Shown here piece after piece: positions 31,310 through 46,819 of a stretch of 60,000 bases of DNA. Source of the stretch: Liolophura sinensis (lineage: Eukaryota; Mollusca; Polyplacophora; Chitonida; Chitonidae); assembly GCF_032854445.1 (NCBI RefSeq), contig NC_088298.1, forward strand, positions 7,615,504 through 7,675,503, given 5' to 3'. The translations under genes and the position numbers were made by a program. Under the pieces are notes generated by a model that was not told the origin of the DNA, did no database searches, and saw only the letters and a list, made by a program, of their open reading frames with translations. How positions within the stretch are numbered: the stretch's first letter is position 1; each line of letters opens with the position of its first letter.

Positions 31310-32240
31310 CACAATCTTGCATAACTTTTCACACTTTTGAGCTTTTTTAAGGAGAAAAAATCATAAAAGGATATCATATGGCAGAGCGTTAAGTCGTATT
31401 TTCAAATATGGTCTTCAATATTTTTTTCGATTTTTTTTAAGGAGAAAAGGTATTTGAAAATATTTTTGTATGGTGGGTATTTGAGACCACCGTTCGGTAT
31501 TTATCGTCAGTGCATTATAATGTTCTAAATAAGGATGGGATGCATGTTTAATAAATTTATTTGAATGTAAATTTGCAGCTTATGTCGTTACATTTGCATT
31601 AAATCTGAACTATTGTAATATTTATGAATGTATTGAAAATATAAATGTCACAAGTTTATCTTCCTCCTATTGTAATTTCTTTTTCCCTGCCACTCTATGC
31701 ATCATCCATCCTGATCATTCATCTCTCACCCATGTTAATAGATTTTAACTAATTTCGCGGCGTAATACATGAAGTCTTAGGATACAAGTCGTGACAGTTT
31801 TTGTGCCATATTACATGGAGGGTGTTCTACGTGCATTTTTGACAGACACTGGACTTGTGAATCTGGATGCTGAAAGGTTGTGTAACTTTGCAGTGTTCCG
31901 TTAAGGCGTATAAGCTTAGCCCTAAGGGATGTTCAGTGCAGACAATGTTGTAACTTGGCTGCATAAGCTTTGTTTTCTGCCCCCTCAGGTCATCTTGTCC
32001 TGAATAAATCCAGAAAAAACCGGGAATAAAAGAAGTGTCCCATGGGACATAAATGTGACCAAAACACCATGCTAAACACATTTGTTCGCTGAAGAGACCA
32101 AATTCTTGTGCAAATGTTTTGATTAAACATGTGTTACATCCTTATTTAGAGGAAATAGTATTAATGAACATTAATGAAGATGACATTCACAACTAACTTT
32201 TCGCATTTTTTCACACTGAACTTATGTAATTTTTATGTAT
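31310..32240. repeat. Diverged inverted-repeat element, relative of 55,150-55,720
   Basis: The left arm (about 31,310-31,640) shares GTATTTGAGACCACCGTTCG-type, AAGGATGGGATGCATGTTTA and TAATATTTATGAATGTATTG stretches with the 55-kb element. The right arm (about 32,065-32,235) carries the inverted counterpart (AACATGTGTTACATCCTTAT, AACTTATGTAATTTTTATGT). The middle holds about 400 bp of unrelated sequence, perhaps a longer internal region or an insertion. Confidence 0.6.
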
Positions 32241-33094
32241 TCTATATGTTAGAGGGATAGTGATAGAAATGTAAACGATATGAACAATTGTTGCGTTTGA
32301 AAGTCAAACAAGTAACATAATATGCAATCAAGAGGCATGTAGAATCGAGAAAGACGAAAAAACGTTTTGACAAATGAATGGGGGAACCGCACTGAATTTA
32401 CTCATGAAGAAACGCGTCCAGGAGAGTTGCGAGTTTAGGGGGACACGTTAAAATATGCAAGTCAAAAAGAGATAAGTTTGGGAGGTGTATATTCCTGGAG
32501 GTAGAATTTAAGGTCATTATTTAGCCATGGTAAATCTCCATTCGCCTTTTGAGTTTCATTCTCTACCCAGTTTATTACTTCATAAATTTAACTGTACTAA
32601 CTTAGTACTGGGTGGTGACTTTAATACTGTCATTAATCTAACATTAGACAGGGAATATTTTTTTGTTTCAATCAGAAGACTAGCATTTATATCGAACGAC
32701 ATTTTCGCTCTCACCTACACTCGCATTTTTTTTATATTTGTTTGTTCCTTAAATACTTTATAGCTGCTACTCCATTTGTTTTTTAATTTCGTTCCTGCAC
32801 GGCACATATCACCAATTTGAAGTATTCGGCTATTTTTTAAGTAGAGTTTCTATACGAAATTGTCTTTTGTTTTTTTTTCTCTCTCAAAAATCTACCTATT
32901 TGCTAATAAATATACCATTTATTATTATTTTTGTTTTACTCTAGCATTATCAGTTTTGCACGTAAAGTTGCGCTCCTTGCCTTTAACCATCCTTCAGATA
33001 GGAATAGTTTATTGTGTAGACCAACTGGAAGCTAGCCTGACTACACATAGTCCCTGATGGACAAGTTCAATTTAAGTGATGTATGGTAAAAGCA
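32241..33094. other. Noncoding intergenic stretch
   Basis: T-rich sequence. A 78-codon ORF at 32,527-32,763 includes LVLGGDFNTVINLTLDR, which resembles the GDFN motif of LINE endonucleases, so a small fragment of a non-LTR retrotransposon is possible here. Confidence 0.4.
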
Positions 33095-33245
33095 TATCGC
33101 TGGCTTGAGTCACACCTAAGACTTTAAAAGAGGAAGTTGTAACTTCCTCGCTTGGCGTGAAGGGCATAATGCAAGGACTGGCTAACCAGTATAAGTATAA
33201 TGGTTCGGGCAGGGCGGCTTACTTACCTTCGTTATCCGAATTTTT
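33095..33245 (+). repeat. Interspersed repeat family B, 5' half
   Basis: Contains GAGTCACACCTAAGACTTTA, GAGGAAGTTGTAACTTCCTC and AGTATAATGGTTCGGGCAGG. It is truncated where the other copies continue to the ACTC tail. Confidence 0.8.
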
Positions 33246-33284
33246 GGAAATTCAATAAAACATACATAAGCTTTGGGAAAAAAT

Positions 33285-33370
33285 AAATATAATATAATAT
33301 AAATATAAATAATAAATAAATAATATATAATATATTAACATATAATAAATAATATAATAATAATAATAAA
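33285..33370. repeat. AT-rich simple repeat (AATA/TAATAA)
   Basis: Low-complexity tail of the adjoining minus-strand SINE, expanded to about 85 bp. Confidence 0.8.
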
Positions 33371-33582
33371 TACGACGGCGGCCAGCATTATGGTGGGTGG
33401 AAACCGGGTACAGCCCGGGGAAACCCACAACCATCCGCAGGTTGCTGACAGACCTTCTCACTTACGGCCGGAGAGGAAGCCAGCAGTTCAAGTCAAGCTG
33501 GACTTGAACTCACAGTGACCGCATTGGTGAGAGGCTCCTGCGTCATTTCGCTGCGCTAACCGACTGAGCCACGGAGGCCCCA
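33371..33582 (-). repeat. SINE family A, full-length minus-strand copy
   Basis: From the 3' body (ACGGCGGCCAGCATTATGGT) through CCGCAGGTTGCTGACAGACC, TTGAACTCACAGTGACCGCA (B box side) to GCTAACCGACTGAGCCACGG, the reverse complement of the A-box head. Confidence 0.92.
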
Positions 33583-33590
33583 ATACATAC

Positions 33591-35789
<2,199 letters not shown>

Positions 35790-38700
35790 GTCAAGACAAT
35801 CATGAGGCCAACCGTCTTAAGCATACTGCTACTGGTCTGGTCGAGTTCTTTATTATCTCTTTCAACCGAAACTTCAACAACAATAACAAGCCCAACGGCC
35901 GCAAGCCCGACAGCACCAACGACCGGCAGCCCTACAACACCAACTATACAGACCATCGCCACGACACCAACTACTACTGCACTGGGCATCGCCCCGCCAC
36001 CAACTGCTACCACTGCACTGGCCACCGTCTCGACACCAACTGCTACTACTATTTCACTGGGCATTGCCTCGACACCAAGTGCTACTACTATTTCACTGGG
36101 CTTTGCCTTGACACCACCTGCCACTACTACTGCACTGGGCATCGCCTCGACATCAACTCCTACTACTGCACTGGGCATAGCCTCCACGCCAACTGCTACT
36201 ACTGCACAGAGCATCACCCCCACACCAACTGCTACTACTGCTGCACAAGGCATCGCCTCGACATCAACTCCTACTACTACTGCAATGAGCATCGACCCCA
36301 CACTAACTGCTACTACTACTGCACAGGGCATCGACTCGACATCAACTCCTACTACTACTGCACAGGGCATCGCCCCGACACCAACTGCTACTACTACTGC
36401 ACTGGGCATCGCTTCGACATCAACTCCTACTACTACTGCACTGAGCATCGACCCCACACTAACTGCTACTACTACTGCACAGGGCATCGCCTCGACATCA
36501 ACTCCTACTACTACTGCACAGGGCATCGCCTCGACACCAACTGCTACTATTGCTGCACAGGGCATCGTCTTGACACCAACTGTTACTTCCACTGCACCTG
36601 GCATCGCTTCGACACAAAACTGTCACCACTACGTCACTGGGCATCGCCTCGACACCAACTGCTACTACTGCACAGGCCACCGCCCCCACGCCAACTGCTA
36701 CTACTACACAGGGCACCGCCTCGACACAAACTGCCACTATTACTGTAAAGGGCCTCTCCCCCACCTCCACAGCTACTACTGCACTGGCATCGCCTCGACA
36801 TCAACTCCTACTACTACTGCACTGAGCATCGACCCCACTCCAACTGCTACTACTACACAGGGCACCGCCTTGACACAAACTGCCACTATTACTGCAAAGG
36901 GCATCTCCCCCACCTCTACAGCTACTACTGCACAGGGCATCGCCTCGACATCAACTGCTACTACTACTGCACAGGGCATCGCCTCGACACCAACTGCTAC
37001 TACTACCGCAAAAAGCATCTCCTCCACACCAATTGCTACTACTACTGCACAGGGCAATCCCTCGACATCAACTGCTACTACTACTGCACAGGGCATCGCC
37101 TCGACACCAACTGCTACTACTACCGCAAAAAGTATCTCCTCCACACCAACTGCTACTACTACTGCACAGGGCAATCCCTCGACACCAACTGCTACTACTA
37201 CTGCACAGGGCATCGTCTCGGCCCCAACTGCCACCACTGCCGCACAGACCACTACTAATGCATTGGGCATCGCCTCGCCACCAACTGCTACCACTGCACT
37301 GGCCACAGCCTCGACACCAACTGCTACTACTATTTCACTAGGCATTGCCTTGACACCAACTGCCACTACTACAGCACTGAGCATCATCCCCAGACCAACT
37401 CCTACTACTGCACAACGCACCGCCCCCACACCAACTGGTAGTACTGCACAGGGCATCCCCTCTATACCAACTGCTACTACTACTGCACAGGGCATCGCCT
37501 TGACACCAACTGGTACGACTACTGCACAGGGTATCACCTGGACACAAAGTGCCACCACTATGTCACTGGGAATCGCCTCGACATTAACTGCCACTATTAT
37601 TGCAAAGAGCATCGCCCCCACCCCAACTGCTACTACTACTCTGGGCATCGATCGAACGTCAACTCCAACTACTGTACTGGGAATTGAACATGCAACATTT
37701 GCTACTACTACTGCACAGGTCATTGTCTCGACACGAACTGCCACTACTACTGTACAGGGCATCGCCCCGACACCAACTGCTACTACTACTGCACATAGCA
37801 TCGCCTCGACACCAACTGCTACTACTTCTGCACTTGGCATCGCCTCGACACCAACTGCGGCTACTACTGCACTGAGCATCACCCCCACACCAACTGCTAC
37901 TACTGCACTGGGCATTGCCTTGACACCAACTGCCACTACTACAGCACTGAGCATCATCCCCAGACCAACTCCTACTACTGCACAACGCACCGCCCCCACA
38001 CCAACTGGTAGTACTGCACAGGGCATCCCCTCTATTCCAACTGCTACTACTACTGCACAGGGCATCGCCTTGACACCAACTGGTACGACTACTGCACAGA
38101 GCATCACCTGGACACAAAGTGCCACCACTACGTCACTGGGAATCGCCTCGACATCAACTGCTACTACTGCACAGGCCATCGCCCCCACACCAACTGCTAC
38201 TACTGCACAGGGCACCACCTCGACACAAACTGCCACTATTATTGCAAAGAGCATCACCCCCACCCCAACTGCTACTACTACTCTGGGCATCGATTGCACG
38301 TCAACTCCAACTACTATACTGGGAAATGAACATGCAACATTTGCTACTACTACTGCACAGGGCATTGTCTCGACACAAACTGCCACTACTACTGCACAGG
38401 GTATCTTCTCGACACCAAGTCCTACTACTACTGCACTGGGCATCGCCTCGACATCAACTGCTACTACTACTGCACATAGCATCGCCTCGACACCAACTGC
38501 TACTACTTCTGCACTTGGCATCGCCTGGACACCAACTGCCGCTACTACTGCACTGAGCATCACCCCCACACCAACTGCTACTACTGCACTGGGCATTGCC
38601 TCGAAACCAACTGCTACTACTACTGCACAGGTCATCGCCTCGGCACCAACTGCTACTACTACTGCACTGGGCATGGCCTTGACACCAACTGCTACTACTA

Positions 38701-41700
38701 CTGCACTGGGCTTCGCCTCAACACAAACTGCCAAAACTACGTCACTGGGCATCGCCTCGACATCAACTGCTAATACTGCACAGGCCACCGCCCCCACGCC
38801 AACTGCTACTACGCCACAGGGAACCGCCACGACACAAAATGCCACTATCACTGCAAAGGGCATCGCCTCCACGCCAACTGCTATTACTACTGCACTGGGC
38901 ATCTCCTTGACACCAACTTCTACTACTGCACAGGGCATCACCTCGACATCAACTGCTACTACTACTGCACTGGGGATCACCTCGACACCAACTGCTGCTA
39001 CTACTACTGCACTGGGCAACGCCTTGACACCAACTGCTACTACTACTGCAAAAAGAATCGCCTGGACACCAGCTGCAACTACTACTACACAAGGCATTAC
39101 CTTGACACCAACTGCTTCTACTAGTGCACTGGTCATCGCCTTGACAAAAACTGCCATCACTACAACACAGGCCATCACCCCCACGCAAACTGCTACTACT
39201 ACACAGGTCTTCGCCTCGACACAAAATGCAACTTTAATTGCAAAGGGCAAAGCCCCTACATCAACTGCTACTACTGCTGCACTCGGAATCGCCTTGACAC
39301 CAATTGCTACTATTACTGCACTGGGCATCGCCTCGACACAAACTGCTAATACCACTGCACAAGGCATCACTTCGTCACCAACAGCTACTACTAATGCACA
39401 GGGAATCACTTCAACAAGAAATGCTTCTATTACTGCATTGGGCATCTCCTTGACACAAACTGCTACTACTGCACTGGGCATCGCCCCCATGCCAACTGCT
39501 ACTAATACTGCACTGGGCATCGCCTCGACACCAAGTGCCAGTACTATTGCACTGGGCATCACCCCCACACCAGCTGCTACTACTGCACTGGACATTACCC
39601 CCACACCAACTGGTACTACTACAGCAGAAGGCATTGCCTCGACACCAACTGCTACTACTACGGCAAAAAGCATCGCCTTGACACCAACTGCAACTACTAC
39701 TGCACTGGGTATCGCCTCGTCACCGACAGTTACAACTAATGCACAGAGCATTACCTCAACATCAACTGCTTCTATTACTGCATTGGACATCTCCTTGACA
39801 CCAACTGCTACTACTTCTGCACTGGGTATTGCCTCGACATCAACTGCTACTACTACAGCACAGGGCATCACGTCGACACCAACTGCTACTACCATTGCAC
39901 AGGCCACTACAACTGCTCTGGGTATCGCCTTGATACCAACTGCTAGTACTGCACTTGGCACCACCTCCACACGAACTGGAACTACTACTGCACAGGGCAT
40001 ACCCTCGACATCAGCTGCTGCTACTGCAGCACAGGGCATCGACTCGACACCAACTGCGGTTACTTTTGCACAGGGCACTACTTCTGCACTGGGCATGGCG
40101 TCATCAACAACTCATACGACTATTGCACTGGGCATCACCTCGACACCAACTCCTTCTACTACTGCCACTACTATTGCACAGGCGACTACTTCTGCTCAGG
40201 GGATAGCCTCGACACCAACTGCTACTACTGCTACACGGGGCATCGAGCCGACATCAGCTGATACTACTGCTGCAAAGGGCATCGCCTCGACACCAACTGC
40301 CACTACTGCTGCACAGGGCATCGCCTCGACACCAACTGCTACTACTGCTACACGGGGCATCGAGGCGACATCAGCTGATACTACTACTGCACTGGGTATT
40401 GCCTCGATACAAACTGCTACTACTACTGCACAGCGTATTGCCTGGACACCAACTGCCACTACCACTGCACAGCGTATCGCCTGGACACCAACTGCTACTA
40501 CTGCTGCACAGGGCATCTCCTCGACACCAACTGCCACTACTGCTGCACAGGGCATCGCCTCGACACTAACCGCTATTACTACTGCACAGGGCATCGCCTC
40601 GACACCAACTGCTATTAGTACTGCACAGGGCATCGCCTTGACACCAGCTGCCACTACCACTACACAGGCCACTACTACTGCTCAGGGCATCACCTTGAAA
40701 CCAACTGCTACTACTACTGCACTGGGCATCGCCTCCACACTAACTACTACTACCGCACAGGGCATAGCCTTGACACGAGCATCTCTTAGTACTGCACAGG
40801 GCATGGCCTCGACAACAACTGCTTCTACTACTGCACAGGGCATCGCCTCGACACCAACTGCGGTTACTTTTGCACAGGGCACTACTTCTGCACTGGGCAT
40901 GGCCTCATCAACAACTGATGCGACTACTGCACTGGTCATTGCATTAACGCCAACTGCCACTACTACTGCACAAGTTACTACTACTGCTCAAGGGATAGCC
41001 TCGACACCAACTGCTATTACTGCTACACGAGGCATCGCCTTGACACCAACTGTTACTCCTACTGCACCTGGCATCGCCTTGACACCAACTGGTACTACTA
41101 CTGTACAGGGTATCACCTCGACACCAACTGTTACTACTGCTGTACAGGGCATGGCCTCGACCCCAACTGCTACTACTACTGCAGAGGGCATCGCCTCGAC
41201 ACCAACTGCTATTACTGCTACACGAGGCATCGCCTTGACACCAACTGTTACTCCTACTGCACCTGGCATCGCCTTGACACCAACTGGTACGACTACTGTA
41301 CAGGGTATCACCTCGACACCAACTGTTACTACTGCTGTACAGGGCATGGCCTCGACCCCAACTGCTACTACTACTGCAGAGGGCATCGCCTCGACACTAA
41401 CTGTTACTCCTTCCGCACAGGGCATCGCCTCGACACCAACTGGTACGACTACTGTACAGGGTATCGCCTCAACACCACCTGCTACCACAACTGCACAGGC
41501 CACTACTACTGCACAGGACATTGCCTCGACACCAACTGCTACTACTACTGCACAAGGCATTGCCTCGACACCAACTGCCACTACTACTGCACAGGCCACT
41601 ACTAATGCTCAGGGTATTGCTTTCATACCAACTACTACTAATGCACTGGGCATCACCTCCACACTAACTGCTACTACTGTACAGGGTGTAGCCTCGACAC

Positions 41701-43200
41701 GAACAGCTCTTACTACTGCACAGGGTATGGCCTCAACAACAACTGCTACTACTACTGCACAGGGCTTCGCCTCGACACCAACTGCGGTTACTTCTGCACA
41801 GGCCACTACTTCTGCACTGGGCATGGCCTCATCAACAACTGATGCGACTACTGCACTGGGCATCGACTCGACGCCAACTGCCACTACTACTGCCAAGGCG
41901 ACTACTTCTGCTCAGGGCATCGCTTCGACACCAACTGCTACTACTGCACAGGGCATCACCGCCACACCAACTGCTACTATTACTGCACTGGGTATCACCT
42001 GGACACCATCTGCTACCACTGATGGACAGGGCAATCCCTCGACACCAACTGCTACTACTACTGGTCAGGTATTCGCCTTGACACCAACTGCTACTACTGC
42101 TGCACAGGGCATCGGCTTGACACCAACTGCCACTACTTTTGCACAGGTCACCACTACTGCACAGGGCATTGCCTTGACACCAACTGCCACTACTTCTGCA
42201 CAGGCCACTACTATTGCAATAAGCATCGCCTCGACAAAAACTGGTAGTCCTACTGCACCTGGCATCGCCTCTACACCAAATGCTTTTAGTACTGCTCAGG
42301 GCATCGCCTCGACACCAGCTGGTACGACTACTGTACAGGGCATCGCCTCGACACCAACTGATACGACTACTGTACAGGGTATCGCCTCGACACCAACTGC
42401 TATTACTGCTGCACAGGGCATGGCCTCGACACCAACTGTTACTACTACTGCACAGGGCATCTCCTCGAAACCAACTGCTGTAAGTACTGCACTGGGCATC
42501 GCCTTGACACCAGCTGCCACTACCACTGCACAGGCCACTACTACTGCTCAGGGTACCGCCTTGAAACCAACTGCTACTACTACTGCACTGGGCATCGCCT
42601 CGATACCAGCTGCTACTACTGCACTGGGCATCACCTCCACACTAACTGCTACTACTGCACAGGGCATCGCCTTGACACCAACTGCCATTACTTCTGCACA
42701 GGTCACTACTAATGCATTGGGCATCGCCTCGACACCAACTGCTACTACTACTGCTAAGGGTATCACCTCGACACCAACTGCTACTATTGCTGCACTGGGC
42801 ACCGCCTCGATACCAACTGCTACTACTGCACTGAGCATCACCTCCACACTAACTGCTACTACTGCACAGGGCATCGCCTTGACACCAACTGCCATTACTT
42901 CTGCACAGGTCACTACTACTGCACAGGGCATTGCCTCGACATCAGCTGCTATTACTACTGCACAGGGCATCGCCTCGACATCAACTCCTACTACTACACC
43001 ACAGGGCATCGCCTCGATACCAACTACCTTTATTACTGCACAGGCCACTACTACGGCACAGGGCATCGCGTCGACACCAACTGCCACTACTGGTGCACAG
43101 GTTATTGCATCGATAACAACTGCCACTAATGGTGCACAGGGCATCGCCTCGACACCAACTGCCACGACTACTGCACAGGGCATCTATACTCCTGCGAAAG
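35790..43200 (+). CDS. Giant membrane mucin, coding exon 1 (signal peptide and Thr-rich tandem repeats)
   Basis: A pyrimidine-rich TTCCTGTTTCTTTTCTGCAAG ends at 35,789, suggesting a splice acceptor after a noncoding exon. Translation then most likely starts at ATG 35,802: MRPTVLSILLLVWSSSLLSL is a good signal peptide, cut near LSLS-TET. The same frame is open upstream to 35,667, but that extension has no signal character. From about residue 60 to the exon end the protein is built of about 180 units of 13 residues (39 bp; examples ALGIASTPTATTT, AQGIASTSTPTTT), dense in Thr/Ser/Pro and so a heavily O-glycosylated PTS domain of about 2,400 residues. The exon ends QGIYTPAK-G with donor GTAAGC at 43,201 (phase 1). 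Downstream exons add SEA, Cys-rich and transmembrane parts, so it is a cell-surface mucin. Long ORFs in other frames and on the other strand exist only because 39 is divisible by three. Confidence 0.9.
35980..43190 (+). repeat. 39-bp coding tandem repeat array of the mucin, about 7.2 kb
   Basis: The typical unit is GCACTGGGCATCGCCTCGAC followed by ACCAACTGCTACTACTACT. Unit length varies by whole codons (30, 33, 36, 39 or 42 bp), so the frame is kept throughout. Higher-order duplications are visible: 37,341 onward repeats at 37,911 (570 bp), the GAACATGCAACATTTGC landmark repeats 642 bp apart, and a block at 41,011 repeats at 41,206 (195 bp). Confidence 0.95.
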
Positions 43201-43361
43201 GTAAGCGCAATTTGAAAAATTATAGCACTGTTGCTGACATTTTGTGTGATCTACAGGCTTCGTTTTGCTAAACTGAGACTAATGGGAGTGAATTGGACTG
43301 AATACATATGACTTACATGACCAGTGTACGATAGCACAGCACAATATCCTAGGAAACTCCC

Positions 43362-43510
43362 ACCAATGCGGTTGCGATGATTTTAAGTCCAGCGTATGCT
43401 GGCTTCCTCTCCGTGGGAATGTCTGTCGTCAACCTGCAAATGGTCGTGGGATTGCTCCGGGTTCTGCCCGGTTTTCTCCCATCATAATGCTGGCCATCGT
43501 CGTGTAAGTA
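43362..43510 (+). repeat. SINE family A, middle and 3' part
   Basis: Has CACCAATGCGGTTGCGATGA, GCTGGCTTCCTCTCCG, GTCAACCTGCAAATGGTCGT and CATCATAATGCTGGCCATCG. The tail is lost. Confidence 0.8.
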
Positions 43511-44917
43511 TAATTCATGGCCGGCTTATTAGTATACTGACCTTAAAGTCTGTCCACTTTGTATGAATATACACATATTTATTACTATTTTCTATATATA
43601 TGAAAAATCTGGGGACTACGATGAATGCTGTAATTTAGTGGCCTGTTAATAGTTTTTTTGTGTACTGAACCATTTTTATCTTAATAAAATGTGGCAACTG
43701 ATCAAACGAAATTAGTCATAGATCCAAGGTCATATGTAGCTCGCCAAAGACAATAAGCTTCAATCACATAGTAGGTAAAAATAGTTAATGGAGAAAAGAT
43801 AAAAACAAAAAAAAATCAAAAAAAACCCCCAGATACACACACGCACACCTGCACACCCACCCACGCACACACACACAAAACGACAAAATGAAGGTAACAA
43901 CACACCAAATAAAAGCATTATTGATTAACACGTTAATGCGTTTAAATTGCCCAAATCATTAACATTGATGTTATTCTAATAACACGCACATGTTGTTATG
44001 ATAAAGTTTGCGTTAAATGCAAGATGGATGAAATAAAAATAATAGAACATTAGCACATTTATACGTTAATACATGGGCCTGTAGTTCCTATGGTTATTAT
44101 CTCTATATATCGAGTCTTTCTGTTAACAATGAAACGGTGTTTAAAGGATAACACTGAAACTTACAAAAAGCATACTGAAATACATCTTGTGAAGTGTGGC
44201 CGAATGCTGCTTATATGATAGATAGTAGCTATAAGGCGATCTTTAAGCCGAAAAGCACCAAAAATAATCCAACAATATGTGGGAACAAACAATATTAAGA
44301 AAGAATTTTAAAAAATCATTGGTCGACAGTTAAACGAGATTTTTAAAAAATCCTTAATTTAATAAAATATTTGCTATAAACATGATCAACGCTAGCGTTA
44401 AACATAACTGATTTATTCCTAACACAAGTGTTTGCTTCTGTCCGCCGTCATTGGAGCACGTGATCAAAAATTTTGAACGGTTATGATTTTAAATGAGCTG
44501 ACGCCCGCGTTTCAAGCTTGTGAAGTAAAAACCAAAACTCGGGCGATGCCGCATTTCCGAAGAAGTCAACAGTTTCCAGCCATCGAAACACTTAGTCCAA
44601 ATACTTGGTAAGTACGCATTGTTCAATCTGCGCTAGCACAACATTTTCGGACAATGATAAAGACTAGGGTCATATTTACCTGTTGAATTTCACGTACCTT
44701 GTGACGTCATTTTTTCCCCACGGTCACGTGATTGTACTGATTTTTCTTTACCTAAAATTGAATACGGAGATGTTCAACTTGCATACAAAGAAAAACAGCG
44801 TAAATATGACGACTGTCGTGCTAGTTTGTTTACTGTCATATATCTGCTTTCTGCGCTGTAGAATAAGAGCTTTATGCATTTCTAAAAGGATTCACCTTGT
44901 TTGTTGTGAAATGCTCT

Positions 44918-44998
44918 GGATTCGAACTTCCATCAGGCAGCATGTCTGGTCCATGGAGGGTTCCTTATACCACTACACCACTACACCACTGAGTTGAT
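44918..44998 (-). other. tRNA-like sequence (pseudo-tRNA or SINE head)
   Basis: On the minus strand GTGGTGTAGTGGTATAAGGA resembles an A box and D arm, and GAAGTTCGAATCC, about 35 bases on, is a good B box/T loop. The acceptor and anticodon stems do not pair convincingly, so a functional tRNA is unlikely. Confidence 0.35.
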
Positions 44999-45845
44999 GT
45001 GCCAGAACGGTATTTTAGACGTCTTTAAGAGAGGTAAGCATGGCAAGGTTTGAAAGCGTATGTTCGTGTATGATATGCTTTTGTCACGTGGGCTACATCT
45101 GAAAATGGTTTCCTCCATATTTGGTCGGCCTCATTCAGGGAAGCATGAATGAATTGACGTAATTAGTGACGTAGAAAGTTACAAGTAAATATCACCCTTG
45201 TCTTTGCAACTGCCCAGTCTTGTAGATATGTTTCACAAGTTGTTTTACTGAATAAGGAGTAATTAACCTCAACTGGGCCATTGCAAAGGAATAAAGACAT
45301 TGGTGTCATGTTGTTATACCGTTTATCGTGTCAGATTTCTAGTCCTTAATACACTGTAGGCCTATTAACAATTGATCATTAAATATTTAATACCACGTCA
45401 TTGCAATACATCATAGACATGGGCCTATCTCACTAATGATTTATCTGCTGTGTTTACCCCTACTCTCATCATGTGACCAGTGATACTACCTATGATTGGC
45501 TCACAACAGCTGTGACATCAATTCAAAATAATGAATATGAATTATAAGTCCCAGTATGCTGACCGAAATACTTGGATATGTTATAATGATTACTGCTTTA
45601 TCTCTTGCCAGATATCATCCTAATGGATTCAGGGGAAAATTTACATAAACAGTGTATCATCCACTTCTGGGTTACCCAGTGGTCGCCGCACTCTTCTGGG
45701 TTGTATAATAATCTACCTTAGTGGATTCTATACTCTAATTCCCGCCGTAGTTTGTGAGGAGAAAATAAATTCCATACCTTGGTTGTAATTTCATAGAGAC
45801 TCGATAAGAACTAGCTTCTCATTTTGTTTGTTCCGGTTCGGAAGT

Positions 45846-46166
45846 GCTAGATCAAGGGTCAGTCTTAGCTTGAGTCACACATAACACTTTAAAAGAAGAA
45901 GTTGTAACTTCCTCGCTTCGCGTTTAGCATAAAGGAGATAGTGCAACGACTTTTTGACCCGTATCCGTATAATGGCTCGGGCGGGGCGGCTTACTTGCCT
46001 TTGGTAAGGTGTCTGAGTGAAGCAGCACTAGATAAAAGAGCAGTGGAAATCCGTCCTGCAACAAGGAGGCACATTACATGCTCTCTAAGTATTCCTTCGT
46101 CGCCATATGACTGAAAAATTGTTAAGTTTGACGTTAAACCCCAAGTACTCACTCATTCACTAACTC
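45846..46166 (+). repeat. Interspersed repeat family B, full-length copy
   Basis: Same order of blocks as 13,915-14,235, from GATCAAGGGTCAGTCTTAGC to CGTTAAACCCCAAGTACTCA and an ACTCATTCACT tail. Confidence 0.85.
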
Positions 46167-46427
46167 TCGGTCTGCTTTACTTGAACAGTGTTTAAATTGC
46201 TTGCTAAAACTGGAAACTTTTAATAATATGTACTGCTTTAAATGTTATGACAAAAATACTGATGACATGGTGAAAGAACATTCAAAATTATATAAACACT
46301 CAGATCATGCTCGCCCTAAGGGAAAGAGCTTAGTGTGAGGAACTTTTGAACAGTATTTAAGTTGAGTGCTTGATGTAATCATTTGATACAGAATATCACG
46401 AGCAGTGTTTTTATAAAATATAATATA

Positions 46428-46500
46428 ATTAAAGACGTACAGCAGAGAGAGTAAGACCAGAACAGCGACGACAGTGAGATAACGTTGTAATCAGGTGCCA
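46428..46500 (+). repeat. Interspersed repeat family D, 5' part
   Basis: Shares AAAGACGTACAGCAGAGAGA, then GTAAGACCAGAACAG with 6,108-6,200 and 58,014-58,250. Confidence 0.5.
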
Positions 46501-46819
46501 CCAGTTGCTGTTGAGTTTGGCACAACTCTAAAACAGCAGTGGTCATTAGGATAAACAAGACAAACTGATTGAAGGAGGACTGATTATGGCCCCAGCTGAT
46601 ACCCCTGATATTAATGTGCTTGGTGGTTTTAAAGAAGGGGTGTCATTTGCGGACAAAAATGTCGCACCTGTCACGTTTTAGGAGGTAGCTTTAATGTTAC
46701 CTTTACTGACGAAAAACTGAGGTAAAGGAATTATGATGAGTATCTGCAGTGTTGTTATAAATTTGAGAATGGAAAATCTGTCCAAACAAGCTAAGCAGTA
46801 TTGGAGCACCTTCTTGAGG

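Noticed and set aside
36776-40096. 1,106-codon open frame on the minus strand across the mucin array (Val/Ala-rich repeats)
   Set aside because: It is forced open by a 39-bp repeat divisible by three. It has no start context, signal or domain, and the plus frame has a signal peptide and splice-linked SEA/TM exons.
35980-43190. Regularly spaced repeats resembling a CRISPR array
   Set aside because: Units are contiguous coding repeats without unique spacers, in a eukaryotic spliced gene.
44683-44997. 104-codon hydrophobic ORF in mucin intron 1
   Set aside because: No domain or splice support; it overlaps a tRNA-like block and is most likely a chance frame.
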